Shown: one piece after another, positions 36,021 through 43,319 of the stretch | Layout of the letters: each line of letters opens with the position of its first letter | Numbering within the stretch: the first letter of the stretch is position 1 | NCBI RefSeq assembly: GCF_000284415.1 | Contig: NC_017059.1 | Span: 809,448-873,447 of the forward strand | Direction of reading: 5' to 3' | Source: Pararhodospirillum photometricum DSM 122 | Lineage (GTDB): Bacteria; Pseudomonadota; Alphaproteobacteria; Rhodospirillales; Rhodospirillaceae | Length of the DNA: 64,000 bases | Made by a program: the position numbers and the translations under genes | Notes under the pieces: model-generated | The model's database searches: none | Told to the model about the DNA's origin: nothing | The model's input: only the letters and a program-made list of their open reading frames with translations

Positions 36021-37001
36021 TCAGGGGGTCTCGCGGATCAGGTGAAGAATGTCGCGACCGAACCGTCGCTCCCATTCTCCTTCCAGCGGGGCCAGGGCGT
36101 GAGCGAAGGCTTGTCGGTCCACCGTCACGACGTCCATCCCGTTCGCTTTGAAGGTTGCGAGGATCGCCGCGTCGCGCATTTCCTGGTTTTCGCGCGAGTG
36201 CTGGCCCGCTGTCCGAGCGGCAGCAAGCAAGGCCGCCCGTTTTGCTCCCGACAAGCCAGAAAACAACTCTGAATTAATTAAAATAACCCCTTGAGACCGG
36301 ACGTGGCCGGTGAGGGACACCACGGACTGGACCTCGTTCAGGTGAAACGCGGAAAGGGTCAGCACGGCATTGTCATGCCCCTCCACCCAACCATCCCGTA
36401 AGGCGGTATAGAGGCTTCCCCAATTCAGAGTGACCACCTCGGCTCCCAGACTGCGAAACATGGTCTCGAACACGGGCGTGGGCACAATGCGTAACGTCAG
36501 CCCCTTCAGGTCGGACGGCTCGCGCACGGGGCGATGCCGGGTGGTGATATGCCGCAGGCCTTGTTCGAAAAAGCCCAGCACCACCACCCCTTGGTCGCGC
36601 AGTCGGGCCGCCAGAAGTTCGCCCACCGGCCCGTCGAGCACCCGCCCGGCGTGGCCGGCGTCACGAAACAGATAGGGGATATCCAAGATCCCGAGTTCGG
36701 GAACAAACGGGACAAGGCCGGAGGTTGTTTGAACCGCGAGATCCATGGCCCCCAGGCGAACCGCCTGCCAAAGATCGCCCTCGTTCCCAAGGGCCGTGGT
36801 GCAGCGATCCTCCAAGGTCAAGGCGTCCGATAACCGCAAGGCGACATCGGCGATGAAGGAATGAACAACCCGATGCAAGGCGCTGTCGCCCTGCCCCAGA
36901 CAGCCGACTCCCAGAGTCTCCAGGCGGCTCTCCTCGCGCGCCAAACCCACGCCTCCTCCAAGAAGCACCACAATGACCGCCAAAACGGCACAGTGCTTCA
37001 T
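36021..37001 (-). CDS. TRAP-type periplasmic solute-binding protein (DctP family), first of a pair
   Basis: 326 residues with an N-terminal signal peptide (MKHCAVLAVIVVLLGGGVGLA). The DctP pattern is clear but more diverged than in its neighbour: TALGNEGDLWQAVRLGAMDLAVQT, ELGILDIPYLFRDAGHAGRV, LTLRIVPTPVFETMFRSLGAEVV and YTALRDGWVEGHDNAVLTL, where the usual DGQEN is EGHDN. The closing LAPLEGEWERRFGRDILHLI parallels the neighbour's end, so the two arose by duplication. The ligand is unknown. The genes run SBP-SBP-kinase with short gaps and no transporter subunits. Confidence 0.85.
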   Translation of the reverse strand: MKHCAVLAVIVVLLGGGVGLAREESRLETLGVGCLGQGDSALHRVVHSFIADVALRLSDALTLEDRCTTALGNEGDLWQAVRLGAMDLAVQTTSGLVPFVPELGILDIPYLFRDAGHAGRVLDGPVGELLAARLRDQGVVVLGFFEQGLRHITTRHRPVREPSDLKGLTLRIVPTPVFETMFRSLGAEVVTLNWGSLYTALRDGWVEGHDNAVLTLSAFHLNEVQSVVSLTGHVRSQGVILINSELFSGLSGAKRAALLAAARTAGQHSRENQEMRDAAILATFKANGMDVVTVDRQAFAHALAPLEGEWERRFGRDILHLIRETP

Positions 37002-37094
37002 GATGGTTGGCCTCCCTGGCTGTGCATGCCCAGGGGAAAGGATACACCCTTTTTTCCAAGCACGCGCTAGCCGCGTGGGGTCATACCGCGAAAA

Positions 37095-37850
37095 TCACGG
37101 CAGACGATTAAACCCCCCCGTCAGATTGCTCCAGTGACGGCGAATGCTGTCTTGAAGTTTGTGAGCCTTCAGCCGTAGCCGCAGGCGATGGTCCCGATCG
37201 GCCCGCCAGGGGTCCACCCGCGGGGCCTGGATGTCCGAGGGCAGGCTGCCTGGTTCGATCAAGGGGGCGGGCGAGACCGCGAACAACCGCATCCCGTTCT
37301 CCCAGTAGCGATCCAAGGAGATATCGATCTGCATCACCAGAGGCGAGCACGCCGCCAGGGCTTTTTCCATCCCTACCCGATCGAGCAAATACCCCTGGGT
37401 CCCACAGGTGGCGTGCAGGGGGCGAATCAGGGAATGCGTCGGGGTGAGAGAACACACCACGCGGTGACGGCGGTGGCGCAGCCCATAAAATTTCACCATA
37501 TCCACCCCAGGCGGCAGGGCCAGACAGGCTTTGAGAACGTCGGGGAACTCGGGCACCACGGTGACATCGTCTTCCAGGATGCAGACCTTCTCGAGTCCTG
37601 ATTTCCAGGCTGCCTCGATACAGCCAAGGTGGCTCAAGGCACAGGCGATCTCATTGGGGGTAAGGTCGTGGCCAAAGCGCCGACGTCGTTCGTGTTGGTC
37701 ATACCGGGGAGCGTGAGCCGGATCGAGTGTGGCCCCGTCCACCGCCTCCCAAATCTGGGCCTCCAGGCCAACCTCGGCCAAAGAGCCCAAGATGCGTTCG
37801 CGCCGCTGCGTGGAGCGGGCCAGATTAATGACAAATAGGCCGAAGGTCAT
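37095..37850 (-). CDS. Glycosyltransferase family 25 (LPS/LOS biosynthesis-type) protein
   Basis: 251 residues. Family 25 marks are FGLFVINLARSTQRRERILGSL at the start (VINL..S..R), LTPNEIACALSHLGCIEAAW, the nucleotide-sugar/metal motif VCILEDDVTVVPEF, and CGTQGYLLDRVGMEKAL. Members usually add galactose to lipooligosaccharide or, in some, to other surface glycans. The acceptor here is unknown. I start it at the ATG 37850 with AGAGGG upstream rather than the 13-residue longer form. It is isolated: downstream are the TRAP binding proteins, upstream a divergent small gene, and no other LPS gene is close. Confidence 0.85.
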   Translation of the reverse strand: MTFGLFVINLARSTQRRERILGSLAEVGLEAQIWEAVDGATLDPAHAPRYDQHERRRRFGHDLTPNEIACALSHLGCIEAAWKSGLEKVCILEDDVTVVPEFPDVLKACLALPPGVDMVKFYGLRHRRHRVVCSLTPTHSLIRPLHATCGTQGYLLDRVGMEKALAACSPLVMQIDISLDRYWENGMRLFAVSPAPLIEPGSLPSDIQAPRVDPWRADRDHRLRLRLKAHKLQDSIRRHWSNLTGGFNRLP

Positions 37851-38015
37851 GGTGGACACCCTCTGATGGCTTTCCTGGCGCGGGGCCATAGCCCGGACCG
37901 GGCGGTGGCGTCAATCGGCGGCCCCTGGTCTGACGGCGGTCATCCCCCTTGAACCGGGGCGGGGGGTAGGCGACAGTGCGGGATCGCCTTCCCCCAGGCC
38001 CTGCTGGAGTGCGCC

Positions 38016-38324
38016 ATGGAACCCAAGGACACAACCCTTAACGAGGCTTACAAGGGTTTTACGAATTCAAACTGTCCTTTTTTGCCATGCCACCAGGGGA
38101 TCAAGCGCGAGTTCAATTGTTTGTTTTGCTATTGCCCGCTCATCGCCTACGAGTGTCCGGGCCCCTATGAGCTGTATACCGATCGTAACGGACTGGTGCG
38201 CAAGAATTGTACCGCCTGCACCCTCCCCCACGATGGCTACCATGCCTCCTGGAACTTCATTCAGAAGTGGCTGGCAAAACCGGTTCCCTGGGCCGGTCAC
38301 CCCCAAACCCGCCGGCGGCGTTGA
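38016..38324 (+). CDS. Cysteine-rich small domain protein (zinc-finger-like)
   Basis: 102 residues with a dense cysteine pattern: NSNCPFLPCHQG, EFNCLFCYCPLIAYECPGPY and RKNCTACTLPHDGYH, i.e. nine Cys and several His, suited to binding zinc or an iron-sulfur cluster. This matches the cysteine-rich small domain family known from methanogens and alphaproteobacteria, often beside cobalamin genes. No cobalamin gene is adjacent here. The ATG has GGAG six bases upstream. The tail after LAKPVPWAGHP is basic and probably unstructured. The molecular role is unknown. Confidence 0.8.
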   Translation: MEPKDTTLNEAYKGFTNSNCPFLPCHQGIKREFNCLFCYCPLIAYECPGPYELYTDRNGLVRKNCTACTLPHDGYHASWNFIQKWLAKPVPWAGHPQTRRRR

Positions 38325-38417
38325 CTTGACGCGGCCCGGGGGCAACAACGATATCCCCCTGGGGACGCCTCCCCAGCTTCACCCGCCCCTTATGGGGCCT
38401 ACGGATGGGATGACGGA

Positions 38418-39992
38418 ATGACGCCACCCCGCAGGGCCGTTCCGCTGCCCTCTTGGGCACGACGTGCCGTGGTTGCGGCGATCGGCTTGGTCTTGATCGT
38501 TCTTGGGCTGACCCGGCTACTCGCCCCCCTGGCCGATCTGAGCATCGAAAAAACCGTTGTCGATCAGACGCCGGTCACCATTTTCCGACCTGCGGCGGGT
38601 CCTTCGGGGCCGGCGGTCGTGATCGCTCATGGCTTTGCTGGATCCCAGCAATTGATGGACAGCTTTGCCATTGCCCTTGCGCGCAACGGCTACGTCGCGG
38701 TGACGTTCGATGCCCTGGGTCATGGTCGCGACCCGGAGCCGTTGAGCGGCGACCTCGCCCTCATTGATGGGGCCACGGTCTACCTGTTGAATCAATTGCA
38801 TCAGGTCGCCCAGTATGCCCTCACCTTGGTGCCTGACCAGCCCCGCTTGGCGGTTTTGGGCCACTCCATGGCCTCGGACATCGTGGTCCGCTACGCCAAC
38901 GAGGATCCGGCGGTGGCGGCGACCATCGCCGTTTCCATGTTCTCTCCCGCCGTGACCGAAACCTCTCCTGCCAACCTGCTGGTCCTCGTGGGCGGGCTGG
39001 AGTCCGACCTTGTGAAAGGCGAGGCCCTGCGCGCGGTTGCGATGGTCGCGGGTCTCGCCGCCCCCCAGCCGGCGGTGACCTATGGCAACCGCGATAAAGG
39101 GACCGCCCGACGCTACGCCATTGCCCCGGGGGTCGAGCATATTGGGGTGCTGTTCAGCCGGGCCGCGTCGGCCGAAGCGGTTGCTTGGCTCAACGACGTG
39201 TTCCACCGGGGCGAGGCGCGTCCGGCCCCGGCCCGCCTCCCGTGGATTGGGCTCTTGCTGGGCGGCGTTCTCCTGCTGGCGTGGCCGCTGGCTTCCCTTC
39301 TTCCCAAAGTCGCCCCGCCGCCCAGCGGGCCCGCCCTGGCGTGGCGCCATTTTCTCCCGGTAGCGCTGGGACCGGCGGTCCTCACCCCGCTTATTCTACG
39401 CCCTCTGCCGACCGACTTTCTGCCCACTCTGGTCGGCGACTATCTGATTGTTCATTGCGCCGTGTATGGCCTGCTGACTGCTGGTGGCCTTTGGTGGCTC
39501 CATCACACCCACGGGTGGATCCCGCCCGGCTGGCCGCGTCTTGACCGGGCGGGCTGGATCCGCCTGGGCGTGGGGGGAAGCCTCGTGTGCGCTTATACCC
39601 TGCTGGCCTTCGGGGGACCGGTTGACACGTTTGTCACCGCGGTTGCTCCCAGCGCCTCGCGCCTGCCCCTGATCCCGATTGCCCTGGTGGGCACCGGGCT
39701 TTACTTCCTCGCCGATGAAACCCTGGTCCGCGGCCCCCGGCGCCACACAGGCCGGTCCATCCTCACGCGCGTTTTGTTCCTGTTCTCGCTGGGACTCGCC
39801 ATTGCCCTCGATTTCGAGTCTTTGTTCTTTCTGATCATTCTGGTCCCGGCCTTGGCAGTGATGCTGATCGTCTTTGGCCTGTTCGGACGCTGGACTTGGC
39901 AACGCACCGGCCATGTGGCGGGAGGGGCCGGGGCTCTGGCCGTGGCGTTCGCCCTGGCCATCGCCGCGATCTTTCCTGTGGTGGGGGATTAG
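38418..39992 (+). CDS. Alpha/beta hydrolase fused to a polytopic membrane domain
   Basis: 524 residues. An N-terminal anchor helix (about 15-37) leads into an alpha/beta-hydrolase domain: VVIAHGFAGSQQLMDSFA (oxyanion region), VAVTFDALGHGRD, the nucleophile elbow VLGHSMASDIVVRYA and a late GVEHIGVLFS with a plausible catalytic His. From ~residue 275 onward come about seven membrane helices separated by short loops, with no known transporter motif. The hydrolase half would face the periplasm if the first helix is N-in. The substrate is unknown; an esterase or lipase acting on membrane-proximal lipids is one possibility. The gene stands alone between the cysteine-rich protein and the convergent phoH. 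Confidence 0.82.
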   Translation: MTPPRRAVPLPSWARRAVVAAIGLVLIVLGLTRLLAPLADLSIEKTVVDQTPVTIFRPAAGPSGPAVVIAHGFAGSQQLMDSFAIALARNGYVAVTFDALGHGRDPEPLSGDLALIDGATVYLLNQLHQVAQYALTLVPDQPRLAVLGHSMASDIVVRYANEDPAVAATIAVSMFSPAVTETSPANLLVLVGGLESDLVKGEALRAVAMVAGLAAPQPAVTYGNRDKGTARRYAIAPGVEHIGVLFSRAASAEAVAWLNDVFHRGEARPAPARLPWIGLLLGGVLLLAWPLASLLPKVAPPPSGPALAWRHFLPVALGPAVLTPLILRPLPTDFLPTLVGDYLIVHCAVYGLLTAGGLWWLHHTHGWIPPGWPRLDRAGWIRLGVGGSLVCAYTLLAFGGPVDTFVTAVAPSASRLPLIPIALVGTGLYFLADETLVRGPRRHTGRSILTRVLFLFSLGLAIALDFESLFFLIILVPALAVMLIVFGLFGRWTWQRTGHVAGGAGALAVAFALAIAAIFPVVGD

Positions 39993-40073
39993 GAGACGCA
40001 GGCGGGGCGCTTGTTTCGGGGGACACGGGGCGCGCGGTAGCCCCCCGCGTCCTTCGAACAGACACGCCCTTCC

Positions 40074-40817
40074 CTACAACAGCTCCAGCAAGCAGGCCAC
40101 CAGGGGATGGCGGACTACATCGTGTTGGGTCAACCGCACAACCCCCACCTCGTCCAGGGCCTGCAAGCGCTGGGCGACCTCGGCCAGACCGGAAAGGCCG
40201 GGCAGGAGATCGGTCTGATCCGGGTCACCGGTGATCACCATGCGCGAATGCCAGCCAAGCCGGGTCAGGACCATCTTGATTTGGGCATAGGTGCAGTTTT
40301 GGGCTTCATCAACGACGATAAAGCTTCGATTGAGGGTACGCCCGCGCATGTAGGCGAGCGGGGCGATTTCCAAGGTGCCGTCGCCCAGCAAGGTACGCAG
40401 TCGCTTGCCGCCCAGGCGATCGGCCAGGGCGTCGTAGAGCGGGCGCAGGTAGGGCAGAAGCTTGTCTTCCAAGGTCCCGGGCAGGTAGCCCAGGCTTTCG
40501 CCGGCCTCGACGGCAGGGCGCGAGAGCACCAACCGATCGACCGAGCCTTCCTCCAGGGCTTCCACCGCCCGAGCAATGGCCAAATAGGTTTTGCCCGTCC
40601 CGGCCGGTCCCAAGGCCAGGGTCAGGGGAAAGCGCTCCATGGCTTCCAGCAATCGGCGCTGGTTCTCGTTATGGGGACGCACCGTGCGGCGAAAACTCTG
40701 GTCGCGGCGCTCCTCCTCCCCGCGCAAGGGATCCCACAGGCCGAGGGGATGCACGGGCGCGGTGGCATCGTCGCCGGAGTCGGGCCGGAAAGGAACGGCG
40801 CGGGAGCGTTTGGCCAT
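40074..40817 (-). CDS. phoH: PhoH family P-loop ATPase
   Basis: 247 residues. Walker A is LGPAGTGKTYLAIARAVEAL and Walker B is RSFIVVDEAQNCT. Between them are VLSRPAVEAGESLGYLPG and DKLLPYLRPLYDAL, and afterwards MVITGDPDQTDL and the SGLAEVAQRL segment, all PhoH hallmarks. PhoH proteins are cytosolic ATPases related to helicase superfamily 1, often linked to RNA metabolism. I place the start at the ATG 40817, which has AGAGAGG six bases upstream; the open frame to 42098 is the antisense of glgX. It diverges from glgX across a 312-nt gap with a strong dyad. Confidence 0.92.
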   Translation of the reverse strand: MAKRSRAVPFRPDSGDDATAPVHPLGLWDPLRGEEERRDQSFRRTVRPHNENQRRLLEAMERFPLTLALGPAGTGKTYLAIARAVEALEEGSVDRLVLSRPAVEAGESLGYLPGTLEDKLLPYLRPLYDALADRLGGKRLRTLLGDGTLEIAPLAYMRGRTLNRSFIVVDEAQNCTYAQIKMVLTRLGWHSRMVITGDPDQTDLLPGLSGLAEVAQRLQALDEVGVVRLTQHDVVRHPLVACLLELL

Positions 40818-40947
40818 AACGACCTCTCTGACATTACCGAAAACGAGGCAGGGTATCAGCGAACACGACGCAAGCGCCCCGGCCAAGCGAGGGACGGCCT
40901 CTTGCACGCCCACCCTAGCAGATCTCCGCCCCGTCCCTCGCATGATA

Positions 40948-40988
40948 ATTGTGCGACCGCACCATTGATCATGCTGCGGTCGCACAAT
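40948..40988. promoter_or_regulatory. 14+14 bp perfect inverted repeat between divergent phoH and glgX
   Basis: ATTGTGCGACCGCA (40948-40961) and its exact complement TGCGGTCGCACAAT (40975-40988) flank 13 bp that contain the palindrome TGATCA. A further TGTGCGA half-site lies near 41031. The remainder of the 312-nt gap (40818-41129) holds nothing else recognisable. Operator or cruciform function is inferred. Confidence 0.6.
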
Positions 40989-41129
40989 CCGCAAAACCGC
41001 AAAGCCCCCCCGCGCACGGCCCCTGGTCACTGTGCGAAAGGCGCTGTACAAAGAACCAAGCGCGGGGTTTCGCCCGGCTCGTTTTGGTGGCGAAACCGTG
41101 ATGCCATGATGACAGAGGGAACCTGAGCC

Positions 41130-43301
41130 ATGACTCTGACCCGCCCCCGGGTATGGCCGGGACGCCCCTACCCCCTCGGGGCCACGTGGGATGGCCGGGG
41201 GGTCAATTTCGCCCTGTTTTCGGAAAACGCCGAAAAGGTGGAGCTGTGCCTGTTCGAGGGAGACGGCGGCCGGGAAACCGCCCGCGTGGTCTTGCCCGAA
41301 TACACGCACGAAATCTGGCACGGCTACTTGCCCGATGCCCGACCAGGGCAGCGCTACGGCTACCGGGTCCACGGCCCCTATGCCCCCGATGCCGGCCACC
41401 GGTTTAATGCCAACAAGCTGGTACTCGACCCCTACGCCAAAGCGTGGGGGGGGCGCTTGGAATGGACGGATGCTCATTTCGGCTACCGCCTGGGGGCGGC
41501 GGCCGAGGATCTGACCTTCGACACCCGGGACAACGCTCCCTACATGCCCAAGTGCGTGGTGGTGGACACGGCTTTTACCTGGGGAGAGGATCGCAAGCCC
41601 CGGGTGCCCTGGCACGAAACGATTCTCTATGAACTGCACGTCAAGGGCTACACGGTGCGGCACCCAGACGTGCCCCGCCCGCATCGCGGTACCTTTGCCG
41701 GGATGGCGGATCAGGCGATCGTAAGCTACCTCAAGGCCCTGGGGGTGACCTCCATCGAGCTGTTGCCGGTGCAGGCGTTCATCCATGACCGCCATCTGGT
41801 CAAGAAGGGCCTCTCCAACTACTGGGGCTATAATACTCTCGGTTTCTTTGCCCCGCACACAGAATATCTCGCCAGTGGAAAATTGGGGGAATTTAAGACT
41901 TTTGTCCAGGTCATGCACGACGCCGGAATCGAGGTGATCTTGGACGTCGTGTACAACCATACCGCGGAAGGCAACCACCTGGGGCCGACCCTTAGCTTCA
42001 AAGGCATCGATAACGCGAGCTACTATCGCCTTGTCCCGGGACGCGAACGCTATTATCAGGATAGCACCGGATGCGGTAACACTCTTAATTTGCGTCACCC
42101 TCGAGTTTTACAGCTGGTGATGGATTCGCTGCGCTATTGGGTCGAGGAAATGCGGGTCGATGGCTTCCGCTTTGACCTCGCCACGACCTTGGCGCGCGAC
42201 AAGGGGCCGTTTGATCCCCATGCCGGATTCATCGAGGCCGTGCGCCAGGACCCGGTGCTCTCGACGGTGAAGTTGATCGCCGAACCCTGGGACGTGGGGG
42301 ATGGCGGCTATCGTCTGGGAGGGTTCCCGCCGGGCTTCGCTGAATGGAACGACCGCTACCGCGACACCGTGCGCCGATTCTGGAAAGGCGACCGGGGCCA
42401 GGTGGCCGAACTGGCCACACGGGTGACCGGGTCGTCGGACCTCTTCGACCGCCGGGGGCGGTGTCCCTGGGCGAGCATCAACTACGTGACGGCCCACGAC
42501 GGGTTCACCCTGGCCGACCTGACAGCTTACAACTACAAGCACAATCAGGCCAACGGCGAGGACGGTCGCGACGGCACCGACAACAACCACTCCTGGAACC
42601 ATGGCGAGGAAGGCCCGTCAAACGACGTCAACATTCAGGAGTTGCGTTTACGGCAGATGCGAAATTTCCTGGCCACCTTGCTCCTGTCCCAGGGCGTCCC
42701 GATGTTGGTGGCCGGCGACGAATTTGGGCGCTCCCAAAAAGGCAACAACAACCCCTATTGCCAGGACAACGAGATCTCATGGATCAACTGGGGCGCGATC
42801 GGGCCCAAGGGACGGCAGATGATCCGGCTCGTGCGCTGGCTGTTGCGGCTGCGCAAGCGGCACCGGGTGTTCCATCGCAACCGGTTTTTCCACGGCGTGA
42901 CCCTGCGCGGAACCGACGTCAAGGATTTGACGTGGCTCGATGCCCAGGGCCGCGAGCGGCTCAAACCCGAGCACTGGAGCGACCCCGAGGACCGTTTCCT
43001 GGCCTTCCTGATCCGGGGCGAGGCGGGCGACTACTTCCTGACCGAGATGGGCCAGCCCGAACCCGACTACAGCTTCCTTGTGGCGTTCAATGCCCACCCA
43101 CGCACGGTGGACATGGTGTTGCCGCCTTTGAGCGCAGGCACGGCGTGGTCCTTGCTGCTCGATACGGCCCGCCCCGGGATGGAACGCATTGCCGCTCCGC
43201 TCGACGGACACACCTATGCGGTGGAGTCCCGCTCCTTGACCATCTTCCGCCGGGATCCCGGCCCCCACCACGGCGACGACGAATCCAGGCCTTGGGGTTA
43301 A
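41130..43301 (+). CDS. glgX: Glycogen debranching enzyme (GH13 isoamylase type)
   Basis: 723 residues. An N-terminal CBM48 (YPLGATWDGRGVNFALFSENAEKV) is followed by a GH13 barrel: DVVYNHTAEGNHLGP (region I), GFRFDLATTLARD (nucleophile Asp), IAEPWDVGDGGYRLG (acid/base Glu), and NYVTAHDGFTLADLTAYN (third acid). These are diagnostic for alpha-1,6 debranching of glycogen phosphorylase limit dextrin. A C-terminal beta domain completes the protein. The ATG has AGGGAA upstream. malQ starts 18 nt after the stop, consistent with a shared transcript releasing and reworking maltooligosaccharides. Confidence 0.95.
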   Translation: MTLTRPRVWPGRPYPLGATWDGRGVNFALFSENAEKVELCLFEGDGGRETARVVLPEYTHEIWHGYLPDARPGQRYGYRVHGPYAPDAGHRFNANKLVLDPYAKAWGGRLEWTDAHFGYRLGAAAEDLTFDTRDNAPYMPKCVVVDTAFTWGEDRKPRVPWHETILYELHVKGYTVRHPDVPRPHRGTFAGMADQAIVSYLKALGVTSIELLPVQAFIHDRHLVKKGLSNYWGYNTLGFFAPHTEYLASGKLGEFKTFVQVMHDAGIEVILDVVYNHTAEGNHLGPTLSFKGIDNASYYRLVPGRERYYQDSTGCGNTLNLRHPRVLQLVMDSLRYWVEEMRVDGFRFDLATTLARDKGPFDPHAGFIEAVRQDPVLSTVKLIAEPWDVGDGGYRLGGFPPGFAEWNDRYRDTVRRFWKGDRGQVAELATRVTGSSDLFDRRGRCPWASINYVTAHDGFTLADLTAYNYKHNQANGEDGRDGTDNNHSWNHGEEGPSNDVNIQELRLRQMRNFLATLLLSQGVPMLVAGDEFGRSQKGNNNPYCQDNEISWINWGAIGPKGRQMIRLVRWLLRLRKRHRVFHRNRFFHGVTLRGTDVKDLTWLDAQGRERLKPEHWSDPEDRFLAFLIRGEAGDYFLTEMGQPEPDYSFLVAFNAHPRTVDMVLPPLSAGTAWSLLLDTARPGMERIAAPLDGHTYAVESRSLTIFRRDPGPHHGDDESRPWG

Positions 43302-43319
43302 ACCTAAACGAGAAAGACC

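Noticed and set aside
38340-38385. CTGGGGACGCCTCCCCAG as a further copy of the main repeat
   Set aside because: Only the outer six bases pair and the flanks differ; too weak to call.
40818-42098. Extension of the phoH frame to 674 residues
   Set aside because: This part is the antisense of glgX; a clear ATG with ribosome site at 40817 begins the PhoH match.
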